The notes under the pieces were generated by a model, which ran no database searches, was not told where the DNA came from, and saw only the letters and a program-made list of their open reading frames with translations. From assembly GCA_029706075.1 (NCBI GenBank), contig JAINUG010000397.1, positions 248,001-312,000 on the forward strand: a stretch of DNA of 64,000 nucleotides, read 5' to 3'. A program made the translations under genes and the position numbers. This stretch comes from Aldrovandia affinis. Taxonomy: Eukaryota; Chordata; Actinopteri; Notacanthiformes; Halosauridae. Shown here piece after piece: positions 34,368 through 47,149 of this stretch (its first letter is position 1; each line of letters starts with the position of its first letter).

Positions 34368-35244
34368 TCTCTCTATCTCTCTCACGCACACTGCTCTCTC
34401 ACATACACACTGATCTCTCACACACACACTGCTCTCTCTATCTCTCACACACACACTGATCTCTCACATACACACAGATTTCTCACACACACACTGTTCT
34501 CACACTGCTCTGCCTCAAACACTACTCTCTCTAAATCTCTTTCACACACACTGCTCTCTCTCTCTCTCACACACACACACTGATCTCTCACATACACACT
34601 GATTTCTCACACACACACTGTTCTCCCTCTCTCACACTGCTCTGCCTCAAACACTACTCTCTCTAAATCTCTCTCACACACACTACTCTCTCTCTAACAC
34701 ACACTGCTCTCTCACACACACAGCTCTCTCTAACACACACTGATCTCTCACACACACACACACTGATCTCTCACACACACTGCTCTCTCACACACACAGC
34801 TCTCTCTAACACACACTGATCTCTCACACACACACACACTGCTCTCTCACACACACAGCTCTCTCTAGCACACACTGATCTCTCTCACACACACACTGCT
34901 CTCTCACAGACACTGCTCTCTCTCACACACACACTGCTCTCTCTCACACACACACTGATCTCTCACACACACACTACTCTCTCTCTCTCTCACACACACT
35001 GATCTCTCACACACACACTGCTCTCTTACACACACTGCTCTCTCACACACACTCTTCTTTCACACACACTACTCTCTCTCTCACACACTGATCTCTCACA
35101 CACACACTGCTCTTTCTCACACACACACTACTCTCTCTCACACACTGCTCTCTCTAACACACACAGCTCTCTCACACACTGCTCTCTCTAACACACACAG
35201 CTCTCTCACACACACTACTCTCTCTCTCTCACACACTGATACAT
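34368..35244. repeat. CA/CT-rich compound microsatellite field
   Basis: About 870 bp composed of CTCTCT and CACACACA runs joined by linker words CTGATCTCTCACA, CTGCTCTCTC and ACAGCTCTCT. It is strongly strand-asymmetric: the plus strand is almost purely C/T/A. Higher-order units of 20-60 bp recur, for example around TCTGCCTCAAACACTACTCT near 34509 and 34646, which shows segmental duplication within the field. No coding capacity. Confidence 0.95.
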
Positions 35245-35815
35245 ATGGTTATGAAAAGGTTTCCATTGCAGATCAATTGAAGGAGAACTACTGTTTTCCT
35301 GTTACTCACAAATACTGTTTTCAGATCCCATCCAAGCTGCATAGAAGTGGCCATCACAGTCCTACTCCAGAGTCATTTAGATTATTATTCAGTCAATACA
35401 CAATGATGTGTGAGCGTGTGTGTCTGTGTGTGTGCAAATAAAAGTGGCCTCATCCAGTAATGCAGTTTCAGTTCATGTTTCATCCAAAGAATGCAGTTTC
35501 ATCATGGTGTGAGCCCGACCATGCTGAAAACCACACTGTACAATATGCAACCAAATGTCACCCTTAAACCACATAATACAATACACAGCCAAATCAAGTG
35601 GCACCCTTCTCTCCAATGATTTAGAAAAGACTGCATTGCAGTCTTACACTTGGCCATCTTATCTGTTGGCCAACTGCAGGGCTGCAATCTGTTATTTTAA
35701 ACAAGAAAAACATTTTGTAGCGTGCGATATATGAGACTTCGGCATTGTGTTGTATTTGGGATATGAGACTCGAGTTTTAAAAATAGCTGTTGTCACATAT
35801 TTGCATGTTTGTTTT
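35245..35815. other. Intergenic DNA
   Basis: Unique-looking AT-balanced stretch after the microsatellite. A (GT)n run of about ten units with interruptions lies at 35410-35435. No gene recognised. Confidence 0.4.
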
Positions 35816-36562
35816 TGTCACAAGCTGTCTGTCGGCTCTTGCTTTGCGTTGAAATTGATCAAAACCACCAACTGTGACTGATTCTCTTTGGCAAATGGCT
35901 GCTGCTGTCCAGCCTGCCAATCGCAGCCTGCCAAGATAGTTGCGAAAATGCAGTTCAGGGATCTTGGGGCAATGATTCCACCCCTGAAAACTTTTTTTAA
36001 GGTCAGCGGGGTTTATCTGAGAACACCAGATACCTTCCGATTTGAAAGCATGACAGAACGGAAAGGCAGAACGGAAAGGAAAACTACTTCTCCACATCGC
36101 GAGGCACGGTGTCCCAAAACCGGTCAGAACGACTGTTGGCGTGCCGGGGTCCAAACGCGGGCCTGCACTGCCCCATCTGCACTCACCTCATTTCCATAAA
36201 CATCATGTGGTGCTGCGGAAACCTGATTTTGCCAAGCTGTCAAAGCATCAGCCGTCTCTCTGCTAAACAGCTTCCCCATTAGAGGGGCCGGCGTGATCCG
36301 TCAGCTGAATGAGCTACAGGAGGAAGGCCCTATTCGCCCCTAATTAGCGTCTCCGGCTACCTTTTGTCCATTTGATTAAGTATTCACTGTATCAATTCTG
36401 TTCAATCTGACTCATTTCACTTTCCCCCATCGGGAATATGGCCGTGAGCTCCGGCTAATCTGAAATGATCTCTCATTTTTAGGCTTCCTGTTACAGCGCT
36501 GCTGCTGTCCGAGATTACTCCGCTCCTCCTGCAGATCTCTGCAGCATGGTGTCCGGGTGTAG
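35816..36562. other. Candidate conserved noncoding block
   Basis: About 740 bp without repeats, ending exactly at a SINE. It is dense with words typical of neural enhancers: TTGATCAAAA near 35855, CTAATTAGC near 36340, GATTAAG near 36375, and CAGCTG near 36300. Frames on both strands (35777-36199) show no family. The call rests on composition and context only. Confidence 0.35.
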
Positions 36563-36790
36563 GCTGGCAGTGCAGTGTAATGGTTAGGGTACTGGACTTG
36601 TAACTCAGAGGTTGCAGGTTGAATTCCCAGATGGGGCACTGCCGGGTGTACCCTTGAGCTAAAGGTACTTCATCTGAATTGCATCAGTAAAATATCCAGC
36701 TGTATAAATGGATTGTGTGTAAAGAAATGTAAACTGTGTAAGTCGCTCTGGATAAGAGTGTCTGCTAAATGCCTAAAATGTCAATGTAAA
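36563..36790 (+). mobile_element. tRNA-derived SINE with L2-like tail
   Basis: Plus-strand copy that reads in the sense direction. The tRNA-like head GTGTAATGGTTAGGGTACTG is followed by a box B like GGTTGAATTCC at 36617-36627. Next come the body (GGGGCACTGCCGGGTGTACC, ATCCAGCTGTATAAATGGAT) and the tail GTCGCTCTGGATAAGAGTGT, CTGCTAAATGCC, with AATGT repeats. Pol III would transcribe it from the internal boxes. The tail hairpin is shared with the L2 copies at 8050 and 28450, so L2 machinery is the likely mobiliser. Confidence 0.9.
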
Positions 36791-36952
36791 GGTCCCTGGT
36801 CCTCTGCAGGCAATGTGGTGACCTCTGCTCTCTGCCTGAAGCAGGTTCTTTGAGGTCAACTCAGCCAGCAAACATGTAACAGCTCCAACATTTAACACTG
36901 ATGCAGTTGGAGTAATTTATTTGATAATTCACTATGTCATGAAATCTGTGGT

Positions 36953-37268
36953 ATACAGGTAACTGCCAAAATAAATTAAACACAACATAAAGTGTCTTAC
37001 TGTAAGAGGGCATTGGGCCACCATGAGCTGCCAGAACATTCTACAAGCCCGAAAAATCACCCCTCTTTCAAAGTCTTCTTCTAGTCATGGTAGCCAAAAT
37101 AATTGGTCTGGCCAGAATTTTTATACATGACTCTAAGCATGATGGGAAATCTTTTAGTGGTGAATTGCTTAATTAACTCAGGGACCACACCTGAACTGCA
37201 ATTGCTTTCAGTATACATTGTATTGTATTTAATCTAGTGTTTCCTTTATTTTGGCAGTTACCTGTAGT
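36953..37268. mobile_element. Non-autonomous Tc1-like element (MITE)
   Basis: Ends are inverted: TACAGGTAACTGCCAAAATA at about 36955-36974 and TATTTTGGCAGTTACCTGTA at about 37246-37266. It sits next to TA dinucleotides. The interior retains pieces of a full-length fish Tc1-type element (AATTGCTTAATTAACTCAGG near 37164 and CATGATGGGAAATC near 37138), but only 315 bp remain, so it is an internal-deletion derivative without transposase. Confidence 0.88.
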
Positions 37269-37339
37269 TTCAGGTTAAAAAAACTCACTCTAGCTTGAAT
37301 TAAAAGGCCTGTGTATTCACCAATAACAACTGCTGAGAG

Positions 37340-37900
37340 ATTTGGAATAATTGAATTGAACATTGGATTTATATAGCGCTTTTCAAGGAACCCAAACCGC
37401 TTTACAATGATAGGAGCAGCTCACTTCAACCACCACCAATGTGCAGCACCCACCTGGGTGAACGCAACGGCAGCCATAGTGCACCAGTACAAACTCACCA
37501 CACATCAGATACACAGTGGAGAGGCAAGGAGGGAGGGAGTGAATTGTATATATATATTGCCTGGAGGGAATGCAGTGGATTGCCGCCTCACAGCAAGAAT
37601 ATATAGTTTATTGCCTGGGTTAGTCCAAAGAATTTGGCTAAGAGACATTGCCCGTAGGTATGAGTGTGTGAGTGAATGGTGTGTGGTTAACACCCTACTC
37701 TTTTCGACCCTGAAGTGCCAATGGATGGATGGATCTTTTATGACCACAGAGAAGTCAGATCTTTTATGACCACAGAGAGTCGGTTTTTACCGTCCCATCC
37801 GAACGACGGACATGTAGTCCCGTGGGATCTAACCCACAACCTTGGCATTGCCAGTGCCATGCTCTACCAACTGAGCTACAGAACTACTCAGATCCCTCCA
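37340..37900 (-). mobile_element. Composite repeat with a tRNA-like head
   Basis: The left part (ATTTATATAGCGCTTTTCAA, then ACCGCTTTACAATGATAGG and GTGCAGCACCCACCTGG) is a fish interspersed repeat I recognise by wording but cannot name. The right part (37831-37890) on the minus strand reads TTCTGTAGCTCAGTTGGTAG, then GGTTGTGGGTTAGATCCC, a tRNA-like SINE head related to that at 15747-15895. A doubled GATCTTTTATGACCACAGAG lies at 37731-37777. The two parts may be one long SINE or two insertions. Confidence 0.6.
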
Positions 37901-40900
37901 GTCAATGGCACTGTGCAAGGCATTTGTCCAATATAAAAAACGTAATCCTGCGATCGTGTACAGGAAATAAAAGCACTGATTTTTCATCCCGTTCAAAAGG
38001 GGCTTTAATCTGTCACTTGGGCTCCAGCACTCTGAAACAGCGAATGTGTTCCTGGCAGAGACCACTCTTCCCCTCTTCCCCTCTTCCCCCGTTTCACTTT
38101 GTGCCACAGGGCCCCCTGCCGGGCGGGACAGTGCCCCCTGCTGGTGGGGCCAGCACCCCTGCTCATCAGCAGCCTGGCTCAGGCCTCAGGCAGCAGCTTT
38201 CCTCCACGGGCCAGTGGAGACCAAGGCTCCACGTCTGATCGTGGAACACACAGCAGTAAACGGGAGCCCTTCAGATGGACACACTGGGCACGCCGAAATG
38301 TGTCGCTTTTTCCTTCGCATATTTAATGTAAGAATTTGAAATACGTTTGTCATGCATGTTATCCACCATGCACCTGACATTTCAGGAGGTCCCCCGGCTC
38401 CCCTGACCAATTCCTTTGTCAAAATGTTGAGGATGGTGAGAGAGCTGTGACTGTCTGTGGCTGAAAGGCAAGGACAGTTTGTTTTGGGCAGTGTCAGGAC
38501 AGAAGCATTCTCTCAGGGAGCCTCTTAACCGTAGGGTACTGGCAGACAGACAAACATTCAGTGACAGCCATTTACGGCCAACTAGTGAACGCCATCTGTC
38601 AGACACCGTGGGAGGACATTACGGCTCCGATAAATGATAGCTTGAGTTGTCTTTGCTTTGTATTTACAGGAAACTCAAACGCTGACTGGAGTCTGGTGAA
38701 AGGCAGCACAAATCAATAAGATGCATGCTGCTCCAGCATCTTGGAGATATGTTCTGTCTTCTTTTTTTTTTTTAAATAATTCCGGCTTTAATTAATGTAG
38801 AAACATTACAGACAAGGGCGCCTGTGTCAGAATATATCTGGATATATTACTTTACGTAATAATTACACTCGGACAATTCCATCTCGTCAGGAGTGAATCC
38901 AGGTAGATATTCAGAATGAAGGTCTTGCAAAAGTTCTACATTGATTACTGACTATTAAGTCCCACACACTCTCTTGCACAGCCAATATCAGACAGGGAAC
39001 AGCAACCCTTTACTTTCTCATTCATACATTTCTATGATATATATATATATATATAATTTCAGTCAAAGGCCTTTTAAGTGACTGAAAAAACAAGTAAGAG
39101 TGCTATGACACTGTTGACCCGTGTTATGACAAAATGGTACTGAATGCGGCTGCATTTCAGACAAAATATGCTCACCTCTCAAATCTTAGAAGGTTGTCTG
39201 TTTTCACAGAGAGTAAAAGCAAAGGTTACCCGTTTCTTCCCTGATGTCTCTGGCAAGCTTATTTGATTAGCTAGCTAGCACCTAACTTGTGCTAGCCAGA
39301 GTTACCTACCAAGATTGAGAGACATACAGACAGTTAGAGTAATTCATATGTTTCACCCATGTGACTTTTCTCGCTAATCCAGACCCCAAACAAGTGTGAA
39401 GCAGTAGTTTAGATTGCTAAACAATGCACAGTACAAACACATTTCATTTAGATGCTCATGACAAAAAAAACACTTCAGAAAATATATTAGAGGTTTTGAC
39501 CCTTGTTTGCCTCGAAAGTTTCAATCTTCAAGTGATTCAATTAATCAGCTAATAATGATCTTCAATCACAGCCTTGTCTAGTTGAATCGGGTGTTTTGGT
39601 GCCAGGCTAGAACAAAAGCTTACACCCACACAAATGGGTGAAGGTACGGCTACAAACAAAACCCATGCAGACAAGTGGAAAGTCAGTACCATTTAAAAAT
39701 ATTACCTGATGGGAAGCTGACATGATGACTATAATATTGCGCTTTTTGTGCATTTCATTTTCAAATTGTTGAAAGGGTTGAATACAAGTCAGGTGGCTTT
39801 TGCAGTTTCAGGATTCCTAACGTGGATGCTGAAGCATTGCACATAATATGTTATACGTAATATGAAGTACGGCAATACTTTGCTGAAAAACCTTCGGTCT
39901 GCATAAATAATTTGTATACATATTGTCTTGTATTTACTCTGGAAATGATATTGCCATATTTAAAGAATAGAACTGCTATCTGATTCCACCAAAATGATGG
40001 AACATGATACCCACAGAGCCACTTAAGAATTACAGTATATGCAATAGCAGTTCCACAAAAAGGAAGTAGACACTATTTGTGTTTGTTGTCTGTCAATTTA
40101 TTATAAATCCAGCTAACTGAGCTTCCTCAAACTTCCCCCCAAAAAAGTTACATCAAAAATGTAATCCCATTTGACCCCCAATCAGCTGAGAAATTATACC
40201 TCTAAAAATCTACTTTAATGTAGAGACAATATTCAGTTATTACTATAGCACTTTAATAATAATAATAATAATGACAATATATTAATAATAATAATACACA
40301 TAAATTAAATAATGCGTTTATTCCCTTGTGTAAAATCTGTATCTATTTGTCTCTATGCCTTTTTTCAATTTAGTAAGACAGTCTTGCCTGAAGATTCAGC
40401 CTCTAGTCCCCTCCTGTCAGGCACAGAATGGTTCACAAGACAAGCCATCATGGAGCATGTGGAATAGTAATGCTCCTTACAGAACTTAATGACAGCTAAT
40501 AGGGTAGATAGGCTTTCATTGCACATTCCCATTAAATTCCCATTTTCCCATTCAATATTCCCATTCAGCCTTAAACTGTAAACAGTATGGCTTGGATTTC
40601 ACGTTTACTTTAGGATATTATTGATGGTGCTACAGTATCTTATTCACCACAGATGTGGCCCAGGGGCTGATGAAACCATCTGTGAGGATGTATTTAATGT
40701 AGAGGACACTTACTGGGGGCAAAAAACCAACACTCAAACAGTTGATCAGCCGCCAACGGATCTACAACACATCCACAATGTATATATCTCAATCGTCACG
40801 ATATTAGGTGAATTGAGCTGTCATCCACTTTTTATGCACATTGATCCAGGTGTCAAATTTAGTCGACACACCCTGCAAGCCTCTGGGTTTTTGGTTATAT

Positions 40901-41300
40901 TGATCATTAGGTGTTATTATTAACTATATTGCCAAGCAAGGACATCATAGAGAACTTATGGAGAAACTCGGTAAATGATGTGCTTAACTCATTTGCAAAC
41001 CACAATAGTTTTATCGCAGCATTTTCCTTGTGTACAGTAAGAGGTTTATAAAAAATGTAATGAATGTTGCTTTGTTTCTACATCCCCTGAGTGAACAGGA
41101 AGCTTCTGCTTCATTTCATAGGGGAAAGGATATAATTGTCCTGGTTTATTCAGTTGTTTCAGTTATGCCAATGCATGTCTACCCCCCCCCAATAAAGAAA
41201 CATAAAACAAAAACAATTTGCCGATGAAACAATAACCACCACACCATAGTAACAAATGTGTGATATTCAAGCCACCAAGTCAGAGCCACCAAGTCTGGAA
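37901..41300. other. Intergenic DNA
   Basis: No gene recognised. The part at 37990-38640 is GC-balanced with overlapping frames on both strands that look like chance. The rest is AT-rich. Simple repeats are a T-run at 38762-38773, (TA)n at 39037-39053, ATA/AAT repeats at 40255-40298, and a C-run near 41181. Confidence 0.45.
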
Positions 41301-41319
41301 GAAAAAAAGAAAAAAAAGA

Positions 41320-42110
41320 GAGCCTGCCACTTTAAGTGTACAATTAACATGCAAATTACCCACAACAATAATGGCTGTAGCAAAATGCTCTTATGATGGA
41401 AATATGCTTTCTGTTTTGGCTGTATGATGCAAACATTTGTCTATGAAATCAGCTGACGACCAGCCCGGGGCCATCCCGAGGGAGACGGTGAAATGGCTCA
41501 TGCACCTGCCACCTAATTCAGCCCGGGACCCAGAGAGCGCAGGAACTGGCGGCATAATCGACTGCATTCAGCCTGTCAGGGGAGTCAATAACTTATCCCC
41601 GCAACCGCCTTTGTTCCACGGGGCAGCGGCTCCTCCGATCCGGCCGACGCACTTATTCAACTGAAATTTATTTTCAATTGCAGTCTGCGGTGTTGCCCGG
41701 CACAAGCTTGGCTTTGACAGGAGCCTTTAGCTCTGGGCTACGGCCATTGTCACGGCCCATGTCTATTGTGTAGGCCTTTTGATGTGAATCTGTGCTTAAC
41801 AAGGCCACTCTCAAAGTGTAAAATCTCAAGTGTTTCCAGTAACAGGTGTGTCCTCTGAAGATGGCCAGCCATTTGTCAGCGCTAAAAAGAAAGAGGCTAC
41901 TTAGCGAAGTTCTTGTTTTGTTTTCAGGCCTGGAGGGAATTGCCCATGAACGCTCGATTTGGAATCACGGGGAACTCCTTCGCATTGCCTCCAGTGACCT
42001 GCGTGGGTAGCACAGGGGACCAGGCCTGTGCTCAGTGTTCACTAAAAGGCTGCTAACCTTCAGGCCAGAAATGCGTCTGTTTCCTGCATCGCCTCCCTGT
42101 GAAAGATGGG
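41320..42110. other. Candidate conserved noncoding block
   Basis: About 790 bp, repeat-free and GC-balanced, 6 kb downstream of olig3. Motif-like words include CACCTGCCACCT (near 41504, tandem E-box-like), CCTTTGTTCC (41608, SOX-like), ACAGGTGTG (41843) and TTTGATGTGAA. The plus-strand frame 41437-41664 has no protein features. As one of the clearest non-repetitive islands near the gene it is a good enhancer candidate, but this is inference. Confidence 0.4.
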
Positions 42111-42419
42111 AGAAGCCTATTGGGTTGAACGGGACTGAGCTCAACTGAGCCCTGAAGAGTTTTGAATTAGATCAACTGAGCATAAAAACGTATGTTACGT
42201 AACGTGAATGACATCTAAGTTTTGTAATATGAATGCAGCAATTGATTATTGCAGGCTATTCATTCTAACAGGCTTAATCTGTTTTCTCTGTTCTATGTCC
42301 TCAGTGCTGGATAATTTTTAATTTACTGTAAGTATGTCATGCTTTGTGCCTCTTGAACAACATTGCTCAATATAACCAGAGGTTTTGTTATCACTTTCAC
42401 CCAAACAGATTAAAACTGG

Positions 42420-42745
42420 TGGGTCGGTCCTCAGATAGCGCAGCAGTCTAACGCACTCGCAACTCGCATTGACTGTTGTTTTGCGAAACCCGACTGTGTG
42501 GAGCCCCGATCTGGGGGCGGCGTTTGGCTATCCGTCCCAGGGGAGGGGGAGGGTGAGCCGGCACAAACTCGCCTAGAAGCGCGAAAGGGTGTCTCCAGAA
42601 AGTGGGTGGGTGAGGAGGAGGCGGAGATTGCCAATTAACTTGCCCCATAGAGATGCAAGTTTGTGGGGGAGAGCGAATCAAAATAAATGGAGGGTATAAT
42701 TGGCCACTAAATTGAGAGAAAAACAGGAAAAAATCAGCAAAACTT
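42420..42745 (+). mobile_element. SINE-like repeat with A-rich tail
   Basis: Starts with a tRNA-like phrase CTCAGATAGCGCAGCAGTCT and continues with AACGCACTCGCAAC, GAGCCCCGATCTGGGGGCGG, a GGGGAGGGGGAGGGTGAGCC stretch, and ends TTGGCCACTAAATTGAGAGA followed by an A-rich run. The order of head, GC-rich body, and CTAAATTGNGAGAAAAA ending matches a common fish SINE-like repeat. No recognisable L2 tail, so it is a different family from the others here. Confidence 0.65.
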
Positions 42746-43204
42746 TTTTTTATTTGTTGTTGTTTGATGGGTGGGAACCAGATTCAAACTTTGAGTCATG
42801 ATTAAGTTGATAGATTAATATACCTTCAACGTCTTGGTTATATTTAATGGTGATTATTTATCAGATTCTTGAGATATCATTACTATTAGACATAGCCAAA
42901 ATGTTGAGTAGGTGCTTGATTCTAGTTCAAAATGATTGAAGTGACAAAAAACATTTTAAAAGAGGCTAAAGTAGGCTATGCCTGACCATGACCAGTCATT
43001 GTGGACACCTTATGGTGGTCCCATTCTTCCTGAAAGTTGTAGCCTACCTTTACATTTATGTTAAATTAAGTAACATTTACGTTGAAAAAGTAAGATAAAG
43101 AACCGGTATCAACAAAAACATTCACTTTTAATGAAATAGGGATTAATTAATTCTCAGGTCAATGAAAAACTGTTGCAAAAAAATATTGTATGCTTTCTTT
43201 GATG

Positions 43205-43340
43205 CTCCTTTTGGATGCCTTTTATAGGACGACTTACTACATTGTTCACATTTGTACATGATATCAATTTATATGGCTGGATATTCACAGATACAATGCC
43301 GGTTAAATAGGTCTACCTTTCTCAAGGGTGCAAGAAAAGT
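43205..43340 (-). mobile_element. Decayed SINE
   Basis: Faint collinearity with the SINE family: CGACTTACTACATTGTTCAC, TATGGCTGGATATTCACAGA, GCCGGTTAAATAG, TCTCAAGGGTGCAA. The head and tail hairpin are largely lost. It is clearly older than the copies at 30 and 32 kb. Confidence 0.6.
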
Positions 43341-46300
43341 CTTGTCGTGTCAAGTTGTGATGCTTGTTACACTCTGCTTATGACCCAATTTCTTCAACGA
43401 TATGTAACATTACTGACTGGTTAAGACTTCTCATATAATATTGGAAATGAGAATGCATTTTCAGATGCAAAATATAACAACAAATATAGAACAAATATTC
43501 TGTTCACCGAGTTGTTATGACAATCAGCATTTCTAATGAATATCCAGCAGGGACGAGCTTTAATAACCACACAACTGTAATGAAAGGAAACAACGGGAGC
43601 TGCGTGGAGAGATAAACACCATGCAGTTACAAGAACCAAAATAAGCAATGGAGGTTTTGTAATTAGCTTTAATTTACAATTTACCAAAAGTGTAAGACTA
43701 TTGAAAGAAACAGCAAATTAAATATCAATTCCAAGCGAGAAAAAAAACGTCATCCTTCATGATCTTGTTAAAATTATTTATATGAAGTAGGCCTACATTG
43801 TGAGCTATAAGTAAAACATATATTACCAGTTTTGTATCGTCATTATGAACAGTGTAATGTCCAATGACACTGTACTTTCAGAGCAACAAAATAGTTATCC
43901 TACATGTTTTTTGTCTTGAATTCAACATCTCAAATTATCATCTCAAAGTTACTTCGGGGTTTTTCAGACATTACTCAGAGGGTTATTGCAACAAAAAAAG
44001 TAATTATATAACGGCATTTAAAACATGAGATACATTCACAGCTTCACTCCTATCATCTAAAAGTTCAAACTAGGTGTTTATTATGTTAGGTCTTGGCATA
44101 AAAACGTGATTGTCGATGTGCATATGCGATTCATAGCCAACAATTACTGTCACTGCTTTTGCAGGAGGGTTGGTAGGAAGCAGACCCGCTCCTCAGATGG
44201 GAACAGCATGTTGCGTGCGAGGTCAGCGCTTCCTTTGAGCTGTAACACCTAATAGCTCCCGATTAAGGCTGTCAGTGGAGAATACGTGAAAACGCATCAG
44301 CCACGTACACAATACACTGACGGAGACTGAAGATAAAGAAAAAAAAAGTAAAATCGCATTCAGATAGGCTATGTGTTTTATCAGAACAATGTAGTTGTTT
44401 CTCCTTTTTTAATTTACTTCCACCACACGAACACGGAATTATGCGGTTAAAAACCTCTGTAATCGTATCCCTTCCAATATAGCCTACGTTTTTTCGGAGT
44501 TCCCTCTTATAGTCGATCAAGAATACAGTTGAATGTGTAGGCTCATGATAACCGTTGTTTTACACGTCTGGCAGCCTAAACCCGGTGGACATTTCAGTGA
44601 CACCCCGTGCAAGTGTTTTCCCCTTTCTCTCCTTCCCATCTGCCACGTTCTTTCTGTCTATGGTCAGTCTCTGTAACTGTCTGTATCCGAAAAACAAAGT
44701 GTTAGCCCAGCTTCCCCCTTTCAATCGCCCAACCGAGGGCAGTTACTTTGAGGAATGAACTTGAGCTTCACAACGAGAAAGTTACAAAAGGGTTTTTTAA
44801 TCCACGGACTGATTTACATGTTTTAAGAATGAAGACTGAATGCATTATCTTTGTCCTGTAATCCGAACATTCTCTCTGATGTGTTTTTCCCTGTTCCCTC
44901 GTGAACAATTAACTTGTAATCTCCACAAACATATATTCTGCTGCTGCCTATCTGATCTGTGGCGCGGCAGTGAGAATACTCTAGGGACGAGCTTATTGCT
45001 TTGTATTTCCAATGGGCTTCGTACACTTTCTACTTTCTGCTGTCTCCACCACGTCCATCAAATTTAGAATAACATTAAGATGTTGGCTTAGAATTATCCG
45101 CAATTCATAGTTAATAGTTACATTATTTTTATTGATAATTTCCAAAGATAAATATTTCCGAACATTTACAATTTACAAATACGCCGATAAATTCTCCCAC
45201 TTTTTCCTTTGGCATAAGGTGAATATGTAAAATTTTCAATGGGTGGTATACTGGAAAAGCCGGAGGCTTCCACGAATCAAATCGGTCCGAAGAGTGTGGG
45301 TCAGCACATTTTCAGTTGCATAATGAACTCGTTACGGAGCGGAGGACTCTTCAACAAACAATTGAACAAACGATTGTAGGGTAATCAGTAATTAAACGCT
45401 CACAAAAGTTACAGAAACTTTTAAATGAAAAAATGGGCAATTAAATGACTAGGAGGATGTGGGGTATTATTCGGTACTTAGGTGTGTGTGTAAACCGTTC
45501 CTAATCAGTTTTAAAAACCCATTGGGCATGGGGTGGGCCGTCCAAAACGAAATTCACGAATTGGGGCCTATAATATAAAGATGACTGGCATGGGGGCTTG
45601 GTGTCACTTTAAAAACGAAAACTTTGACGGGTTATCCAGTTTTCCAAGATCTTTCTATCTTACAAATATGAGTAGCCTAATTGAAAATAGCCTACATTTA
45701 CTTTAACTCGTTTCGGTTAAGCAATGGTCAGTGTTCCCTGCCTTATAATCAATGATGAATTGTGTTCACTTTTTATACTCGTCATATTCGCGAGGCCGAC
45801 GGAACATCTCTTTCCCATATGAACTTATAATAGGCCTATGTATCTTTTTTATTTGGCGAAGAAAAGGTCGGAAGAAGAAAAATACGGTGTCTGTTTGTAT
45901 TTTCACATTTCTATAAAGGAGAAATACCTTTAAGACCTTTAACCGTAATTGAGTTTTTATATAGGCTCACCGTTAGGCCTACGTGGATCAGTGTTGTATA
46001 CAAAGTGAGCATGCGTATGTTTATAATGACAGGAACCACTCTTAGTAAGTTTATTTTTTACCTAAACGTTTAAGAAAGCATAGGGTCAATTATCACATAT
46101 ACTTAAACGATACAAGACTGCCATTTAAACTCTTAAAAGAAAACATATTTATGTTTGCCCAAATTGAACTTGCATGGTGTATAGGTGTTAAACAGTCAAA
46201 TGTCTTGCAGTGACAATGTCCTGTCATTTTTTTAGGTTCAAACTAATCATTTGTATTCATTTTAATTAAAATCTTTAGCAACGGACCAAATGCAATGCAC

Positions 46301-46735
46301 CTTGTTTCAATTATGGAGGGTGAGAGAGTCCGGTTCTTTGGTACCAGACAGAGCAGTATTTATAGCGCAACATATCAGAGATGTTTAAGCAGAAATTCTA
46401 TTGCTTTGGCGGTGGGGACACTAGTGTTTCATAATTGCAAGTCGGTCAATGTTTGCCCCAGTATACATTTGATACAGTTTGCGAGGGCGGACAGAATGTT
46501 TGAACCAGTTGATAAAGATAAGTATTTAAAATAAAAGAGATTCGATAATGGGAACGTGTTTTATATTAACTCAGACGTGGAAGGGAGAGATGCAATTCAT
46601 CCACAAAGTGGGTTGACTTCAACAAATGCAGCGATAAAGCATAAAATCACAAGTTATAACATCTGTAAAATATTCGTTTGTTCTCAGGCTGAAATGAGAG
46701 GAAATGTTGTGTAAGTGATTTAAATGACTAAAACC
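43341..46735. other. Intergenic DNA downstream of olig3
   Basis: About 3.4 kb of mostly AT-rich, repeat-poor DNA without a recognised gene. Sections at 44130-44300, 44530-45060 and 45230-45680 are GC-balanced and non-repetitive. They lie within 5 kb of the olig3 3' end and could contain regulatory sequence. Open frames are short and without family features. Confidence 0.4.
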
Positions 46736-46739
46736 CTTT

Positions 46740-46900
46740 TGTAAATTAAATTCAACCATAGCCATAATGAGTAGGGGATATGGAGGGGACATGCCCCCCC
46801 CAAAAAAAACAGTCATATCTGTCCCGCCCCAATAAGTTGTAGATATAAAGCATTCCCTTTCATTATGCCCCCCCTCCCCCAATATTTAATATTTAATATT
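46740..46900 (-). mobile_element. MITE-like repeat, second copy
   Basis: Inverted relative of 14428-14582. On the minus strand it reads ATATTAAATATTGGGGG, GGCATAATGAAAGGGAATG and TTTATATCTACAAC. The right part has additional C-runs near 46794-46801 and 46866-46880. The edges are less clear than in the other copy. Confidence 0.6.
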
Positions 46901-47149
46901 TAACATGCCGTTGAATCCAACACGTTTTTGATAGAACTGTCCCACAGGTGAACCAGGAACTCTATAACCTGACTGTTCAGTAGCCTAACCATAATAATAT
47001 TTGCATCCAGGCTATATAAATTCAGTAGCCTACCGATCACATGTATATTAGTGATGGCTCAAAAGGTGCAAAAATGTATCCCAAATGGAGAGGGGTAATA
47101 GTTGTGGAAACCGCATTCTTTGCATAAAGAATATTGAATTAGATCAATG

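Noticed and set aside
36563-36790. tRNA gene
   Set aside because: The box A and box B like motifs belong to a SINE head that continues into an L2-like tail, and the same unit recurs at several places. No cloverleaf could be supported.
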